Below, in pieces: positions 23,259-35,345 of a DNA stretch of 64,000 nucleotides. Origin of the DNA: Limnanthes douglasii subsp. nivea (lineage: Eukaryota; Streptophyta; Magnoliopsida; Brassicales; Limnanthaceae); NCBI GenBank assembly GCA_036936605.1, contig JAUPFV010000001.1, forward strand, positions 252,580,802 through 252,644,801. The letters are read 5' to 3'. Position 1 is the stretch's first letter, and each line of letters begins with the position of its first letter. A model generated the notes under the pieces. That model did no database searches. It was not told the origin of the DNA and saw only the letters and a program-made list of their open reading frames with translations. The translations under genes were made by a program, and so were the position numbers.

Positions 23259-24426
23259 CTTAACAACTAAAACACTTAAAAACTTAAGTTATTTTAAAGA
23301 CATTATAAGCCTCGTGGTCCTTGTACGAGTGAAACGTATAGTACAGGTCAATCACGTGCCTATTAAACCTACGAAATTGTTGCTCCACAGTTCGCTAGAA
23401 AGGAACGGGCATGACAGCCAAGTCTCGTTGACGGTGGATTCATGTGCTTCTTGATGACTGACCCGGTAACATCCCATCTCCTATGTCGGCGTCCGACCTA
23501 GTATGAAAGCGTCGTCGAGGAGGCATCATACAATCACGCAAAAAACATTAATAATAATTTTCATAAAACGGTCTAAATTACGTAAATAGTTTCTAAAAAA
23601 CTACAAAACAGATTTAAATTTCACAATTGAAGAGAACAAATGTATTCTGACACGTACAAAATAAAACGGAGGTCAATACATGAGTAAAAAAAACCAAACA
23701 TCACAATCCACGCACGCACATTCCTTGGATTGTGCCAAATCAAAGCAAAAAATTCTTACGTGGAATTGGCACATTCTAGGCCTATGCATCCGACAATTCC
23801 ACGCACGCTAGATTGTGCCAAATTTGGCACGAATTCGTGCGTAGAATCGGTACATTTCTGGAATATGCATCCGGTATTTCCACGCACAATTCCGTGCCTT
23901 GAAATGATAGATGCATGCGTGTTCTTGTGTGCATCAGGTATTTCCAAGCATGAAATCGTGCGTGGAAATACCTCGAACAGCAGCTATGGCTGCAAAACCA
24001 TACCATATCTTCTACTACACCTAATCTACAAATTAGCCCACCAAATCGAAACTCGAAACGTAACTAAGCATATAAATATAATCACACAATTTTACTTTAA
24101 CAAGTATGCGTAGTTGGATTAGACGAATCTAAAGTTTTGAAAATCCGATTAAAAAGGATTCAAAATTTTGAAAATGAAAAAAACTAGATTTATGAAGTTT
24201 GAATTTATATATGAATGATATTTCTGTAAATATGTTAACTCTCGCTACGACCATTACAAATCTCATTATAACCGGATCTTGTTATAAAAATATAAAAAAA
24301 TAGATTAATTAACTTAATTCATCTTATTATAGTCGGTTTAATATATTTAAGTATATGCCGGAGTAATAAATTTTTAAAGCATAATTAGACTGTTATAAAA
24401 ATATAAAAAAACAGATTAATTAACTT
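23259..24426. other. Repeat-bearing non-coding DNA right of Cop-1
   Basis: No gene seen. Positions 23730-23960 hold about three imperfect units around 'tgcatcc(g)gta/caatttccacgcac' with 'ttggcacgaattcgtgcgt', some in inverted arrangement. They are probably part of the pre-Cop-1 locus together with 17189-18318. Confidence 0.5.
24335..24394 (+). repeat. Direct repeat, left copy (partner 24661-24720)
   Basis: The roughly 60-bp segment 'tttaagtatatgccggag...taattagac' recurs almost unchanged at 24661-24720. The two copies flank the SINE, so the local duplication arose independently of or before the SINE insertion. Confidence 0.8.
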
Positions 24427-24611
24427 AACCCATCTTTCAATATTTTTTTTTTCGAGGGAACCCCCAACGCCAGAAGGTAAACCACACAAGGTGACAGGCT
24501 CAGCCGAGAAAGCGTATGTAGAGGGACTCGAACTTATGACCTTCTGGTCATAAGAATGCCATACTCAACCAACTCGGCTACCCCCTTGGGGGCAACCCAT
24601 CTTTTAATATT
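24427..24611 (-). mobile_element. tRNA-derived SINE with 18-bp target-site duplication
   Basis: The element is 24445-24593 (149 bp) on the minus strand. Near its 5' end it has an A box (TAGCCGAGTTGG) and a B box (AGTTCGAGTCC) of the RNA polymerase III promoter; it ends in a run of A. The flanks AACCCATCTTTCAATATT (24427-24444) and AACCCATCTTTTAATATT (24594-24611) form an 18-bp duplicate with one mismatch, as expected of LINE-mediated insertion. It has no coding capacity; transcription would be by Pol III from the internal promoter. Confidence 0.9.
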
Positions 24612-24660
24612 GGTTTGTATTATGGTGGGTTTAATAAATTTAAGTATTTTATATTATCGT

Positions 24661-24720
24661 GGGTTTAATATATTTAAGTATATGCCGGAGTAATAAATTT
24701 TTAAAGCATAATTAGACGGT
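24661..24720 (+). repeat. Direct repeat, right copy (partner 24335-24394)
   Basis: See the left copy; 326 bp apart. Confidence 0.8.
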
Positions 24721-25588
24721 CTTGTCTGTATGTAAAAAAGATCTGGACTGATTACTTATGTACCCAATGAGTTGGGTATAAGGCTATACCCAACGAGTTC
24801 TGAATGATTGAAGTCTAATTCATGTTTGGATTTGGAATATTATTCATTTCGGAAAACCATATTTTATATATTAATTGTTTTTCGTATTTTTTAAGATCAT
24901 ATTTGACTGGTCAGTATAAAATTGAACAAGATATGTTAAAAAAATATCTTATTTTATATATTAATTTACTTTCATATTTTTTATAGAATGATGTTTGACT
25001 GGTCAAATAAAATTGAACAAGATATATTAAAAAAAGACACGTATTTCAATGTCTGATTAATTCAAAGTTGCTGAATACCGTTATATTATGATATATTAAA
25101 TTGATGGTAACTACTAATAAAAAAGTAATTTATTCATTGTCAATCAGTTTTTTTGTTGAAAATTTTAAAATTACACCCTTCGTCGAAATATTTAAAATCA
25201 ACGTATTCATTTTCATACAAATTTAGAATATGTGAATGTTAAAAATTTGTAGTCAATAAATAATATTTTGTTTGGACCGAAGTTTTAAATATTTTTTTAT
25301 ATATTTATATTAAAAAGAATAAGTCTCATAACATATATAAAATAATTAAAAATTCTTGTTTAGTGAATTTTAGTTTGGTTAATTCTAATAAGTGTATTTA
25401 GATATTTGTTTATTCCATAACATATATTTTACTTGTTTTTCTTATTGAAGTGAGTAAGTTATTGGAACACACGCCATTAATGCTCATAAAAAGCAATTGC
25501 ACGTCTTCTCACCTGTTGAAGCATTCACGTTTAATACTCTTAAAGATGGGTGTCTCCATGAAATAAGATAAATCCTAATAATGAGAAT
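24721..25588. other. AT-rich DNA, no feature recognised
   Basis: Two related stretches, 24895-24970 and 24985-25040, share 'tgactggtca(g)ta(t)aaaattgaacaagatatatta' and look like a degenerate duplication. No gene was seen. Confidence 0.5.
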
Positions 25589-26200
25589 ATGCATGCGGAA
25601 AGTAACGACTATTATGAGGAGGAAAGTAATGGTGGTAATAATCAAGGTGATAAGAACATGCATCCTTCACTTAATAAATCAACTCCATGCAACGTATTTA
25701 CTACTTTTAATAATGAGATTTGGACGTGCATTGGAGTGGATTCAATTCCCATAAAGAGAAGTTGCATGGGAAAGGAATCGGTTACGACAGTGAGAACCTA
25801 CATGGAACAGCTTCATTGAGTGATAACAGTAAGGAGAAGAGGCACACCCCTTTAATTAATGGAACTGCTATATTAAATCACTTCAATGAAAATAACGCAT
25901 GGCAGAACCCACCTCTATTTAAGAGTTCTTACGCCCATTTCACAAATCAGACAACACCGAACCTCTTCGGAGATCAAAAATCACAGAACCCACTTAAATC
26001 CTTCGCCAGCTTATTTCAAGGCTCTCGATTAGAGTCTAAGGGTTTGAAGTTGTAGTTCATTTCTCTTCCTATCGGTGATGAAGACATCACCATCGACCAG
26101 GCAGACGAACTCCCTCTTATTGAGAATTGGGGTAACTGCCTCATCGGTTGCTTCACCGACAAGTTTAACAATATTTTATCATCCCACTCTAAGATCAAAT
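25589..26200 (+). pseudogene. DUF4283-like (LINE/zinc-knuckle protein) remnant
   Basis: Two overlapping frames (25589-25819 and 25720-26055, continuing past a TAG at 26053-26055) encode an Asn/Ser-rich stretch followed by SFASLFQGSRLESKGLKL, a stop, then ISLPIGDEDITIDQADE and LIENWGNCLIGCFTDKF. This resembles the plant DUF4283 domain that begins many LINE ORF1 and related proteins. No reverse transcriptase follows, so it is a truncated fragment. Similarity is by memory of the family pattern and needs a profile search. Confidence 0.45.
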
Positions 26201-26319
26201 ATATATCATTAGAACATAGGGCATGTAAAGATCATAGGATAACAGATTTATTAGTGTTATTTCTATTAAAGTAACAGTTTTATTACAGTTATTTCTAATA
26301 GAATAATAGTCTTATTACT

Positions 26320-26565
26320 GTGTGGTGGCGCCGACGGTTGTGGTGGTGGTGCCGCCAGCGGCGACGATGGTAGCGGCGACAGTGGTGGTGGTGGCGGCGG
26401 CGGCGGAGGCGACGGTGGCTCCTTCGGTGGTTGTGGTGTCGACGGTGGTGGTGTCGCTAGTGGTCCCGGCAGTGGTGGTGGTGGTACCAACGGTGGTGGT
26501 GATGGTGCCGATGGTGGTAGTGCAGACGATGGTGGTAACGGTGGCGGCGACAGTTGTGGTTTTTA
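26320..26565 (+). repeat. GGT/GGC-rich minisatellite
   Basis: About 245 bp made of irregular GGTGGTG, GGCGGC and GACGGTGG words. Both strands give repetitive frames (Val/Ala-rich on plus, Pro-rich on minus), which are by-products of the repeat. G-clusters every few bases could form quadruplexes on the plus strand. GC content contrasts sharply with the AT-rich surroundings. Confidence 0.85.
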
Positions 26566-26999
26566 AAATGATGAGACTTTAAAAAATATTTTTTTAATTA
26601 GAGGGAGTTATTAAAATAATGATACTATTAGAAATATTTTTAAATTAGAGGATATCAAAAAGTTTTTATACTTATAAGAATTATAAAAGTATATGGTATG
26701 TAACAAGAATTTTGAAGTATTTGATGTACCTCTTAGGAACTCACCCAAAAAAAATAAGTAAAATTTTATTATTTTTAAATTAATATATTTAGTGACTTTT
26801 GGTAACAAAAATCTTAATAATCATTTCTCGATTAGGAATGAGTTGGTTTTGTAAATGTTCAAAATCAAATTTTTAATAAATAGTTTTTGGTTCAAAACCA
26901 TGTCGTAGATATTAAATTTTTTAATTTTGTTTTAAGATAATACGTAACTAGTTAATATGCAAACTAGGGTATGAACCAATATTACGAAGCCACTGTAAC
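26566..26999. other. AT-rich DNA, no feature recognised
   Basis: Nothing beyond short AT-rich frames. Confidence 0.5.
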
Positions 27000-29900
27000 T
27001 AAAAATAAATGAAGAACAAATATAAAAAATTTAAAAAAAAAATTGAGAAATTTCAACTATAATGTTTTTTATTACAAAATCAATTTTTTTTATTGTTTAT
27101 ACACAATATATTTGATATACAACTAACTGAAATAACATAAAATTATTACACAGTCACCGTAACGAATTTGAGTCACCATAACAAACTTTTAACTATTTAT
27201 AAATCATCTTTTCAAGTTGAAATTGTAAGAAGTCTTGTAGTTTAAGGTTGGAAAATAAATTGCGAAAGAGTGGATCGACCAAGTATTTAGTGAACATATC
27301 TGCCAATTGATGTTTGGTAGAAAAATGAAAAGAGAAAATGAAACCAGCTATATATTGATTCCTCACCGAATTAGAATTTATGTCCAAATGATTGGTACGT
27401 TCATGAAACGCCGAATTGGAGCGGATATACAAAACAACTATGTTGTCATAGTAGAGATGAATGTGAAGAGAAATTGTTACATGAAGATTCCTTAGTAAAT
27501 AAAAAAATCCATTGAACAGTGATGGCCATTGCGTTGTATTTAGCCTCTTCACTACTCTTGCTCATTCAAGTTTGTTTTTAGTCTAGTAGGACTCAAGACA
27601 ATCATCTAAAAGAATACAATAACCAATGACACATTTCATGGTGGTGACAGAAGATCCCAGATCAACATTGGAGTAGTATTGTAGGGATAAAATAAACCCT
27701 TTAAACGGGATTCTTTTAAGCTTTTCAAGATATGTAGCAATGTTGACCAGTGAACTTCTTTATAGGAATGAACAAACCGACTTAGTTGTTGAACTTAGTA
27801 AGTGATATCATACATGGTAAAACTAAGCTATAAGCGCATTCCAATGAGTCTCATATAGGCACTGATGTTGGGTAAGAGGCGTGTTGTATGCTTGTTAACA
27901 CCAAACCAATAGAAATATGAATATTAGTTGATTTACAACCCAACAAGCTTGCTTCAAAAATCATGTCCATAATATAGTTTCTTTCATTCAAATACACTTC
28001 AGCCTCACAATGTAGTACTTCAAGCCTAAGAAAAATCTGGCCTCACCTAGATCTTTGATAGTGAATGTCTTGTCTATGTGAGCTTTGATGACATAAATCT
28101 GCTCAGAATAGTTGCTAGTTAATTAGACATCATCCACATAAACTAACACTATTACTTGAACTGTATTTGTTTTGAGCATAAAAAGACCATTATCAAAACC
28201 AAACTAGATGATTTGTTTTTGTAATCTATTTCTGAGAGTATGGTTCCATTGTTTAGAAGTATGCTTGAGTTCATATATAAACTTTATCAACCTACACACG
28301 TTTGCCATCATTTTGTAACATTCCTGAAGGTGCTTTTATATACACAATATCATCCAGTAATCCATGGAAGAAGGCATTATTTATATAAAGTTGATGAACT
28401 ATCCACCTGTTTGAAATTGCAATAGAAAATAATGTTATAACTGTAATAACCTTTGCGACTGATGAAAATCTTTCAGTATAATCCTCTAATTTCATCTAAG
28501 TATAACTTTTGGCAAGTAAACTAGAATTAAGCCTTTCTATCGTGCCATAAGTCTTCCTTTTTACCTTGTACACTCCAATTGTTTTCCCTTGTGAAAATAG
28601 GTCAATAAGTTCCCAAGTGTTGTTTAAAGCCAACCAATTTAGCTATTCACTCATAGATGTAACCCATTATGTTTGATCTTTACCCTGATGATATGCGTAT
28701 GGTTTTTGAATGAAACAATACTTAATATCAGAGAATTCAAAAGTAAGTGAAGAATAAATAACGCATTTACATATAAATATGAGGTTGTATTTTAAAGATG
28801 GCATAAGTAGACAATTATGCAAGATCAACTTTTCATCGATCTTGACCGATCCTTTAATTTTGACTATTCTTGATGTGCCATCGGGTAAGGATATGCGTGA
28901 AGCATTAGTTAGATGATATGTATTTTGAAATAAGTATTGTCTACATCGCATGTGTCTTAAATCCCGTGTATCAACAATTCATAAACTATGGCTCTTTATA
29001 CCAGTCTTAAAATCTTGAGATTGAGTCATACCTGCGAAATCAGGGAATTTATATAATTATACCAGGTTTTCTCTCTCCACTTTAGCATGATTGTTATTTC
29101 TCATTATTATTTATAGGTCTCGCTGCACCTTTATTAATGAATGTTCAAGGTCTTGATAGTCACCATCTCAATTTTCTCCACTCTATAAAAGTGTATCAAC
29201 AACATAGTTAGCTAAGTTTATATCCAAAGTTTGTTTTCGTTTTGATATTCTCATATCATACCACTTAGGATAACCAATTAGGTTTTAAAAATATTCCTTG
29301 GTGTGGTGTTTCTGATTGTAATATAGACAACTTATTCCAATTTTTCTTGTATTGTCAGTGAACTTTCTTTCTTTATTTTTCTCAGATTTTACCATCATTA
29401 CTAATGAACTCTTTCTTTCCTCAAACCTTTAAGTTTTTATGTCTTGCTTCATTTCCACTATTATAACTAGTGAATAATCCTTGTTAACACTGGGAAGTTT
29501 ATCCATAAGCAAGACGGATCCTTCAATGTGTTATAACTATGGTTCAATCTTAGCAAGAATTGAAACAATTCTCCTCTTCTTTTCTCTCACACATCATAGT
29601 GTACAATCCATAACTATAGTTCACTTGAGAAGCAAGAAATGACCTTATAACAGTTTATTTATCTCATAGCGTCTTTATCCTTAAGAAGTAATCAACAACG
29701 CTCAAGCTTTCATGATTCAACAAATTGATCTCTCTTTTTAGATTACATCATAGGTCCAAAGAACCATACATTTTTTTAATCTTCATCCCACAACGTCTTA
29801 GATTTTTAATGAACATAAGCTGATCCTTTGATTCGTATAAAATTGAAATAATTATCCAAGAATGAACCTTATTATTTACTTAATTCCAAGAATCATACTT

Positions 29901-30450
29901 AGAATTTGTCATCATAGTCTCATGAGATCTCATATCTATGAAATTTAGCCTATGTTTTACAACTCTACTCCAATTTTGTACTTCTTCTCTGTCAATTAGT
30001 ATTGGCGATTGACATTTCAGGATTGTTGAAGCAGTGATTTACCACTACTCCCTTGAATTAACTCGACTAGAATTGTCACATTTCAAAGTTGCAGAGATAA
30101 CCTCATTCGATATCCCCCATTCCAAAAAAATTGAAGAGAAACAAGAACTAATAATAATAATTGAGTTACAACGCACCAACTCTGAAAATATTAAGTAATA
30201 TGAGTCTACGCCAATATTATGAAGTAAAACACTAATTGAAAGGAGAAGATGGAGAGTTATTAAAAACTCAAAAGTGAAAATTGGGAGAAAGTCAAGATGA
30301 ACTATAGATTTCTTCATTCACTCTCAATATATTATTGAATCAATTTTTATGTTGTTTATATACAGTCTACTTGTTTTAAAACTAACTAAAATAAGAAAAA
30401 AGTATTACAAAGTCACCATAACAAACTTATAACTATAATTTGGGTAACAC
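27000..30450 (-). mobile_element. Decayed Ty1/copia retrotransposon Cop-2
   Basis: Both edges (about 27050-27190 and 30320-30450) share diverged sequence including 'caactaactgaaataa' / 'aactaactaaaataag' and 'gtcaccataacaaactt', and are likely decayed LTRs. Reading right to left on the minus strand: a zinc-knuckle relic near 29290-29340 (YNQKHHTKEY), a pre-integrase/protease segment at 28667-28951 (KYNLIFICKC), RT at 28292-28495 (VHQLYINNAFFHGLLDDIVYIKAP) and the RNase H end at 27193-27400 (TKHQLADMFTKYL). Every domain is broken by stops. It is clearly older than Cop-1. Exact borders are uncertain. Confidence 0.8.
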
Positions 30451-31563
30451 AAACAAATTTATACGTATTTTTTTAATATAATATTATTTTGATAACATGT
30501 AGATCTTGAAGAACTGCATCTCTTGGCAATGGAAGATTAGAATCCAAGAAGTTATTTTCAAACTGGAAATATTTCCTCTTTTTACGTGTGTCTCAAAAAA
30601 TGAATCAAAATAGTTCGAAAAAAATCGACCCAATGATGAAAATCTCCATACATTAGATAGACAAAGGAGTAAAAAACATTGCATTATAAAAAACAATATG
30701 AGACTAAATGAATAATGTGAGATAGTAGGAATACCTTATCAAACTCTAGAACAAAATATTTGTTCCTCAATATTATCAAAGGGAACAAGAGAACGATTTG
30801 ATTTTTAAAGGCCGATAGAGATAAAAAAAACAGTGTATACTATTATAACACAGTGACATAAATATAAAAAAAAAGATATGATGATCCTAATTTTGTGTCT
30901 AAGTTACTCTTATAAACTCACAAAATCATAATATTATTAATGAATTATTAATTATTAAGCCACAAGCCTACATTAGGCATCCGATTTTAGCCTAACGTAT
31001 TTATAATTAAAATTATAGTGACTATTCTATAAAAGATAGGGTAGTTGTAAAGTGAGTATTTTTTTTATTTATTTATAATAAATTCAAACTAATTAAAACG
31101 ATAAAGTGATTATTTTGTAAGAAAATTAACATTTTTACATGGATGATTATGTACTAGACTATATCGTTACTACGTTGTTATATTAAAAATACATATAAGA
31201 ATGTTGGGAAAGTTCTAAATCATTTTGTTGAACCGGTTTTTAATATTCATTTATTTTTTAAATATATGTCAATATCCGATGACTACCGGAGAAACTGGGT
31301 TTTACAATAACTTGAACATGACGAAAATCATCAATGATCTATTACAAAAATAATTTTACAATTAGTTTGCGACCGGAAGTTCCGGTTTTGTTCAGTGGAT
31401 TCACTAACAAAATTCAGTTACCAACATAAGGCTTTTGCAACCAAAAAGCGTTGTCAAACTTGATCCGGATGGAACTGAGTCACGACATTGCAAATTTTGT
31501 TGTAAGGTTGTTGCACCATTTCAACCAAACAGTTAAATTTGTTGGCATGTTTGTCGTTTCTAG
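30451..31563. other. AT-rich DNA left of Tat-C, no feature recognised
   Basis: No coding region or clear repeat was found. Confidence 0.5.
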
Positions 31564-31805
31564 TGAATATAGATTTTACCTTAAATAAATTGTTATAAGA
31601 GAATTCTAAAGAGAGATAGAGTTAGAGAGTTTTTAGAGAGAGAAAGTTTGAGTACAAATGAGTTCAGTAGAAAAAGTGTTCAACTCCTTTATTAGGTTAG
31701 CCTTGCCCTTTATATAGAGGAGCCAAGACTTAGCGTTAAAGTGAAATCTGTTACAAAAGAAGACAAATTTCTCTTTAGTCCTTAACAATTATACATAGTC
31801 ACAAA
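31564..31805 (-). repeat. 3' LTR of Tat-C, first part
   Basis: It matches 47633-47870 and stops at the ACAAA duplicate (31801-31805) where Tat-B begins; the rest of the LTR resumes at 40778. A TATA-like CTCTATATAAAGG is readable on the minus strand near 31710-31722. Confidence 0.9.
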
Positions 31806-32131
31806 TGATGAGAGAATAAGTGACTTAGGAATATTTCGAATCTTGGACCTGATGTGACTAGAGAGAGAGTGTAGAGAGAGAAAGTGCAAAGAGAATATAA
31901 TAATGTGGAATGTCCCACCTACCAAGAATAATGGGTCTCCTTTTATAGTAAAGAGAAGTGGACCCAATAATGTCCTTGGTGGGCTTGCTTTATTTCTATT
32001 TTAGTCCTTCGCCAAATACAATGTTTACAAATTAATCCTTAATAAACCATTAGTGCTATTATCATCACATCAATTTCCTTTTATTTGTAATTAGCCCTTT
32101 ATTATTAATTCTGCGGATTATTCCCTTATCA
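31806..32131 (-). repeat. 3' LTR of Tat-B
   Basis: 326 bp, TGATGAG...TTATCA on the plus strand. A TATA box for genomic RNA is readable on the minus strand at about 31934-31948 (TACTATAAAAGG). Confidence 0.93.
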
Positions 32132-32679
32132 GTAGCCCCCCCAGTCTTCGAGAGCGATGGGAACGAAGACTTATAAAAGTGTCAAGTCAGGACGCTGCTG
32201 TTACCGACCCTCTGGGCAGACGATGGGTCTGACCTGGGCAGACGCCAGGTCTGACCTGGGAAGACGCCTTCTTTCCAGCTTGTCCGACCTTTGATATGCC
32301 TGCCAAATGGTCGGGCGCACTTCCTTTTCCCCATCTGTCGTTCATTTCCCTAGGTCCTTCTTGGGGGTCTGTCGGGACATTTATTTTATTTGTTCTGCGA
32401 ATCACCTCGGGTCGGACTCCGAGCGGTACACGTGGTTTTCCATGAACTTTGGCCGGTAAGCCCGCTTTGAGGGGTGAGCTGGGTCAATGCATACCATCTA
32501 GCGCCCTCATCTAAGTAGTCCTAGTATAGGGTTGGCTTGTGTCATAAGAGACGTGACGCGTGTCAACCACTAACTCGAAGCGTGCTCGCATACCCAGTTT
32601 CCTATGGAGTCCTTTCGACTTCCCGCTGTTTTTCGTCGTTTGGCCTTCTCCGGTCATGAATCGCTTGGGTGAGGTTGCC

Positions 32680-32688
32680 TATAAATAG
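32680..32688 (+). promoter_or_regulatory. TATA box for the antisense gene of Tat-B
   Basis: TATAAATAG, a consensus plant TATA box, lies 549 bp inside the 3' LTR and 92 bp before the ATG of the accessory gene, leaving a leader of roughly 60 bases. The first ATG in that leader (32761) opens a 4-codon frame whose TGA overlaps the main ATG (ATGA at 32772-32775), which may affect initiation. Confidence 0.75.
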
Positions 32689-32771
32689 CTCAAAAACACA
32701 GATCCCTCTCAGAAGCAATCTAGAGAGAGAAAGTGTTGTCCGACGATTTCTAGAGAGGGAATGCTTGTTTT

Positions 32772-35345
32772 ATGAGACCCAGCCATTCGAAGCGAAAAAA
32801 GAAAAAGAAAGGTCCGGTTTTTGGTTTCGTAGACTGGGCTAGTATCGGCGACCGTGCTGAAGAATACAGGCGCGCTGGATTGATTTGGGGTTCTGACTCA
32901 AAACCGTTCACGCCTATACCACAGCCTCACAACCCTGTTCTCACCGACCCGATCCCCGCAGAGTCTTTTACTTTGCCCGATCTTCCCTACGCTCTAACCC
33001 CTGAGCCCGTCGTCATCACTTCTAGCAGTAGCTCTCCTTGTTCTCCAAGCACTCGATTAGACCTCCCGACGCCTTCGTCGGTCAACTCCTATACTGCCCC
33101 GTTCCCTTTTCCACCTCGACGCTTCGGCAAAGATAAATTTCTGTCTATGGGTGAAACCAGTTCTCCACCTTCTCCGAAGGGAGGTAATTCTCCTGAGATA
33201 GTTCAGCTCACACCTTCAATACGAGGGTACCGAACTGGTTCTAACACTGCTGTGACTTTTTTAGGTCTTAACAAAAGGCGACTGACGCTAACAGAGTTGG
33301 ATCCTGAACGGGCTCGCCAGCAACAAGACGAAACCCCTCTGGCGCAAACTGGCAGTAGTACTGACCCTGCAGATTCTTGCGTTCGGTCATCCGATCCGGG
33401 TGCCGCCACCCACCTTAGCTCTGACCAAATTCCGGTAGCAAATACCGAAGAATCAGAAGCAGATGAGCTGCCCGCCGAAGTCGGTATCGCTGCTACTGGT
33501 AATGCCGCTGCCCCTCCCGAGGAACCGTTGCCCGAGGAGATTGAGGCGGTTATTTCCACCAGATACCACCGCTAGCTTCGTAAGAACAACGTGATTTCCC
33601 TCTTCGAGGGAAAATACCTCTATTTCCCTGTTGCTGAGCAGGAGGAGCTGCTGGTCCGTTGGGGCACCCCGGAGTGCATCACAGTTCGGTTCCCAGTCCC
33701 TGGGGAGACTCCTGTGCACGTTCGGTCGCGAGAAATTTTGGTCTTCACCGAGCTGTTCAACTGGGGCCTCAGGTTTCCTCTAGACCCTGAGATCGCTCTG
33801 TACTTTCGAACCCTCCAAATTTTCCCCTCGCAGCTGACGCCTAATGCATGGTACATACTGATGTCCTGCATAATGGCCTCGCACTTGTCTGGTCGGGTCA
33901 TGCCTATGGAGGAGTATATAGCCATGTCCGGGCTGTCAAAATCCCCGAAGTCCCCGTTCTTCTACTCTTCACTAGCCAATACTTGGAAGATAGTTAATGA
34001 CTTCCTTGAGGGTGACAAACGCTGGAAGCATCGCTTCGTCTTCCTGAGCGGCTGTTGGGAGAACGGTCGCCCTTACATCAAAGAGAACCCGAGGCAATTG
34101 CTCCGGACCTGGGTTCCCGATGGTAAGCCCCTGGTTTAAACATATGTATAATATTTTTTTTTTACATTATACTCTTTTGTGTGTAGTGTCGAAGGATTTC
34201 GTACAAGGGTTGAAAAAGGACCACTTTAAATCGGGCAAGGTCACCTTCCAGGTGCTGAAGGATTATGCCCGGCAGCACTGGGATCGGGCAATGCACCGGG
34301 CCTTCAAGAACACCAACCTCATAATGAGCAACCTCTGGCGTTGCTCGTCAGAGGTGCTCACCATTGAGCTTCTGCGTCAGCCCCCTAGTATGGAGGCCAT
34401 GATTGCGAAAACCAAAGCGCCCGACGCCCATATTTTCCTTCCGAAACGCAACAAGGCGCCGAGCAAGCGCCCCAAACCCAAAGATGAAGCCGAGGAGAAT
34501 AATACCGGTGCTGAGCAGGCGGGTGCGGGGGAGAATCAGAATGAAGGCACTGCTGAGGGTGAGGAAGAAGATCGGTCCCAGGCTCTGGTGCAGAAAAGGA
34601 AGGGTCGGGGAGACGCGGAGGTGGTGCAGGCAAAGAAATCAAAACACTCTAAGAAGTAGGACGGTTCGGCTGCTGGTGCCGACAATGCCACCGTGCCGGA
34701 GCTATCTGACCAATACGGGGGAGCTAAGGGTGGCTTGACCATGGATCCCGTGGTGGTGATCCCTGATGATGCCAGTCCACCGAAAACCTTGAACCCTGCC
34801 GCCGCGTCGTTAAGTGGTACAAAGTACCCGGTGCTGTCTATGCTCAGAAGTCCGCACATGTTCTCGCTACAGGGGACCGATGGACTGGCCCTTTCTTTGT
34901 ACAATTTTCTTGTACCAATGGCCATGAAAGAGTGCCGGGCGATTGAGCTGGGCCAGAAGCTAGAGGGGGCAGAGGCAAAGATCGCTGGTTTGGAAGAGGA
35001 GGTGCAGAAGGCTAAGGCGGCTCAGGAACTGGCAGAGGGCGGCTTGTGGAGGCAAAACAAGCTATGGATCAGACCAAGAAAGCCGGGGAAGATCGTGCCG
35101 CTGCCTTGACGCGGGAGGTCCAGGATCTGAAAACCGCAAACACTGTCTTTGCCGACAAGTGTAAGAAATGGATGGATAAGGAGACAGCTGAAGCCAAGGC
35201 TGCGTATGTGCTGTCGTTTCATAATCACTTCCCGGACCTTGACCTCGGAGCGATGTGGCTGGATGTGCCGGAAGATGACGGCCCTACTGACGTTGTCTGC
35301 GAAGATGAGTCGGATGACACTGAGTCGGAGGAGGATGATGCGTGA
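32772..35345 (+). pseudogene. Antisense accessory gene of Tat-B (spliced, three lesions)
   Basis: Exon 1 32772-34122, intron 34123-34186, exon 2 34187-35345; about 836 codons. The N-terminus is very basic (RPSHSKRKKKKKG), a likely nuclear-localisation signal, then a Pro/Ser-rich region. A domain resembling PF04195 lies at 33591-34122 (FNWGLRFPLDPEIALYF, then SQLTPNAWYILMSCIMASHLSG). Exon 2 has a Lys-rich stretch, a coiled coil (34930-35200), the Trp motif LGAMWLDVPEDD (35250-35285) and an acidic tail (DESDDTESEEDDA). Lesions: TAG at 33573, TAG at 34657, and a frameshift near 35040. GC content is visibly higher than in Tat-A or Tat-C. Its function is unknown. Confidence 0.82.
34123..34186 (+). 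other. Phase-1 intron of the Tat-B antisense gene
   Basis: 64 bp, GTAAGC...TTTTGTGTGTAG, with a pyrimidine-rich 3' end. Splicing joins ...WVPD to a Val codon and ...SKDF, restoring the frame exactly and aligning with V-L-P-K-E-F of Tat-A. It is at the small end for plant introns. Confidence 0.8.

Noticed and set aside
24470..24593. A functional tRNA gene on the minus strand
   Set aside because: A and B boxes are present but no cloverleaf acceptor pairing is evident; the sequence continues past the B box for about 85 bases into an A-tail and has a long TSD, as in a SINE.
26266..26582. Proline-rich or valine-rich small protein
   Set aside because: Composition is explained by the GGT/GGC repeat on both strands.
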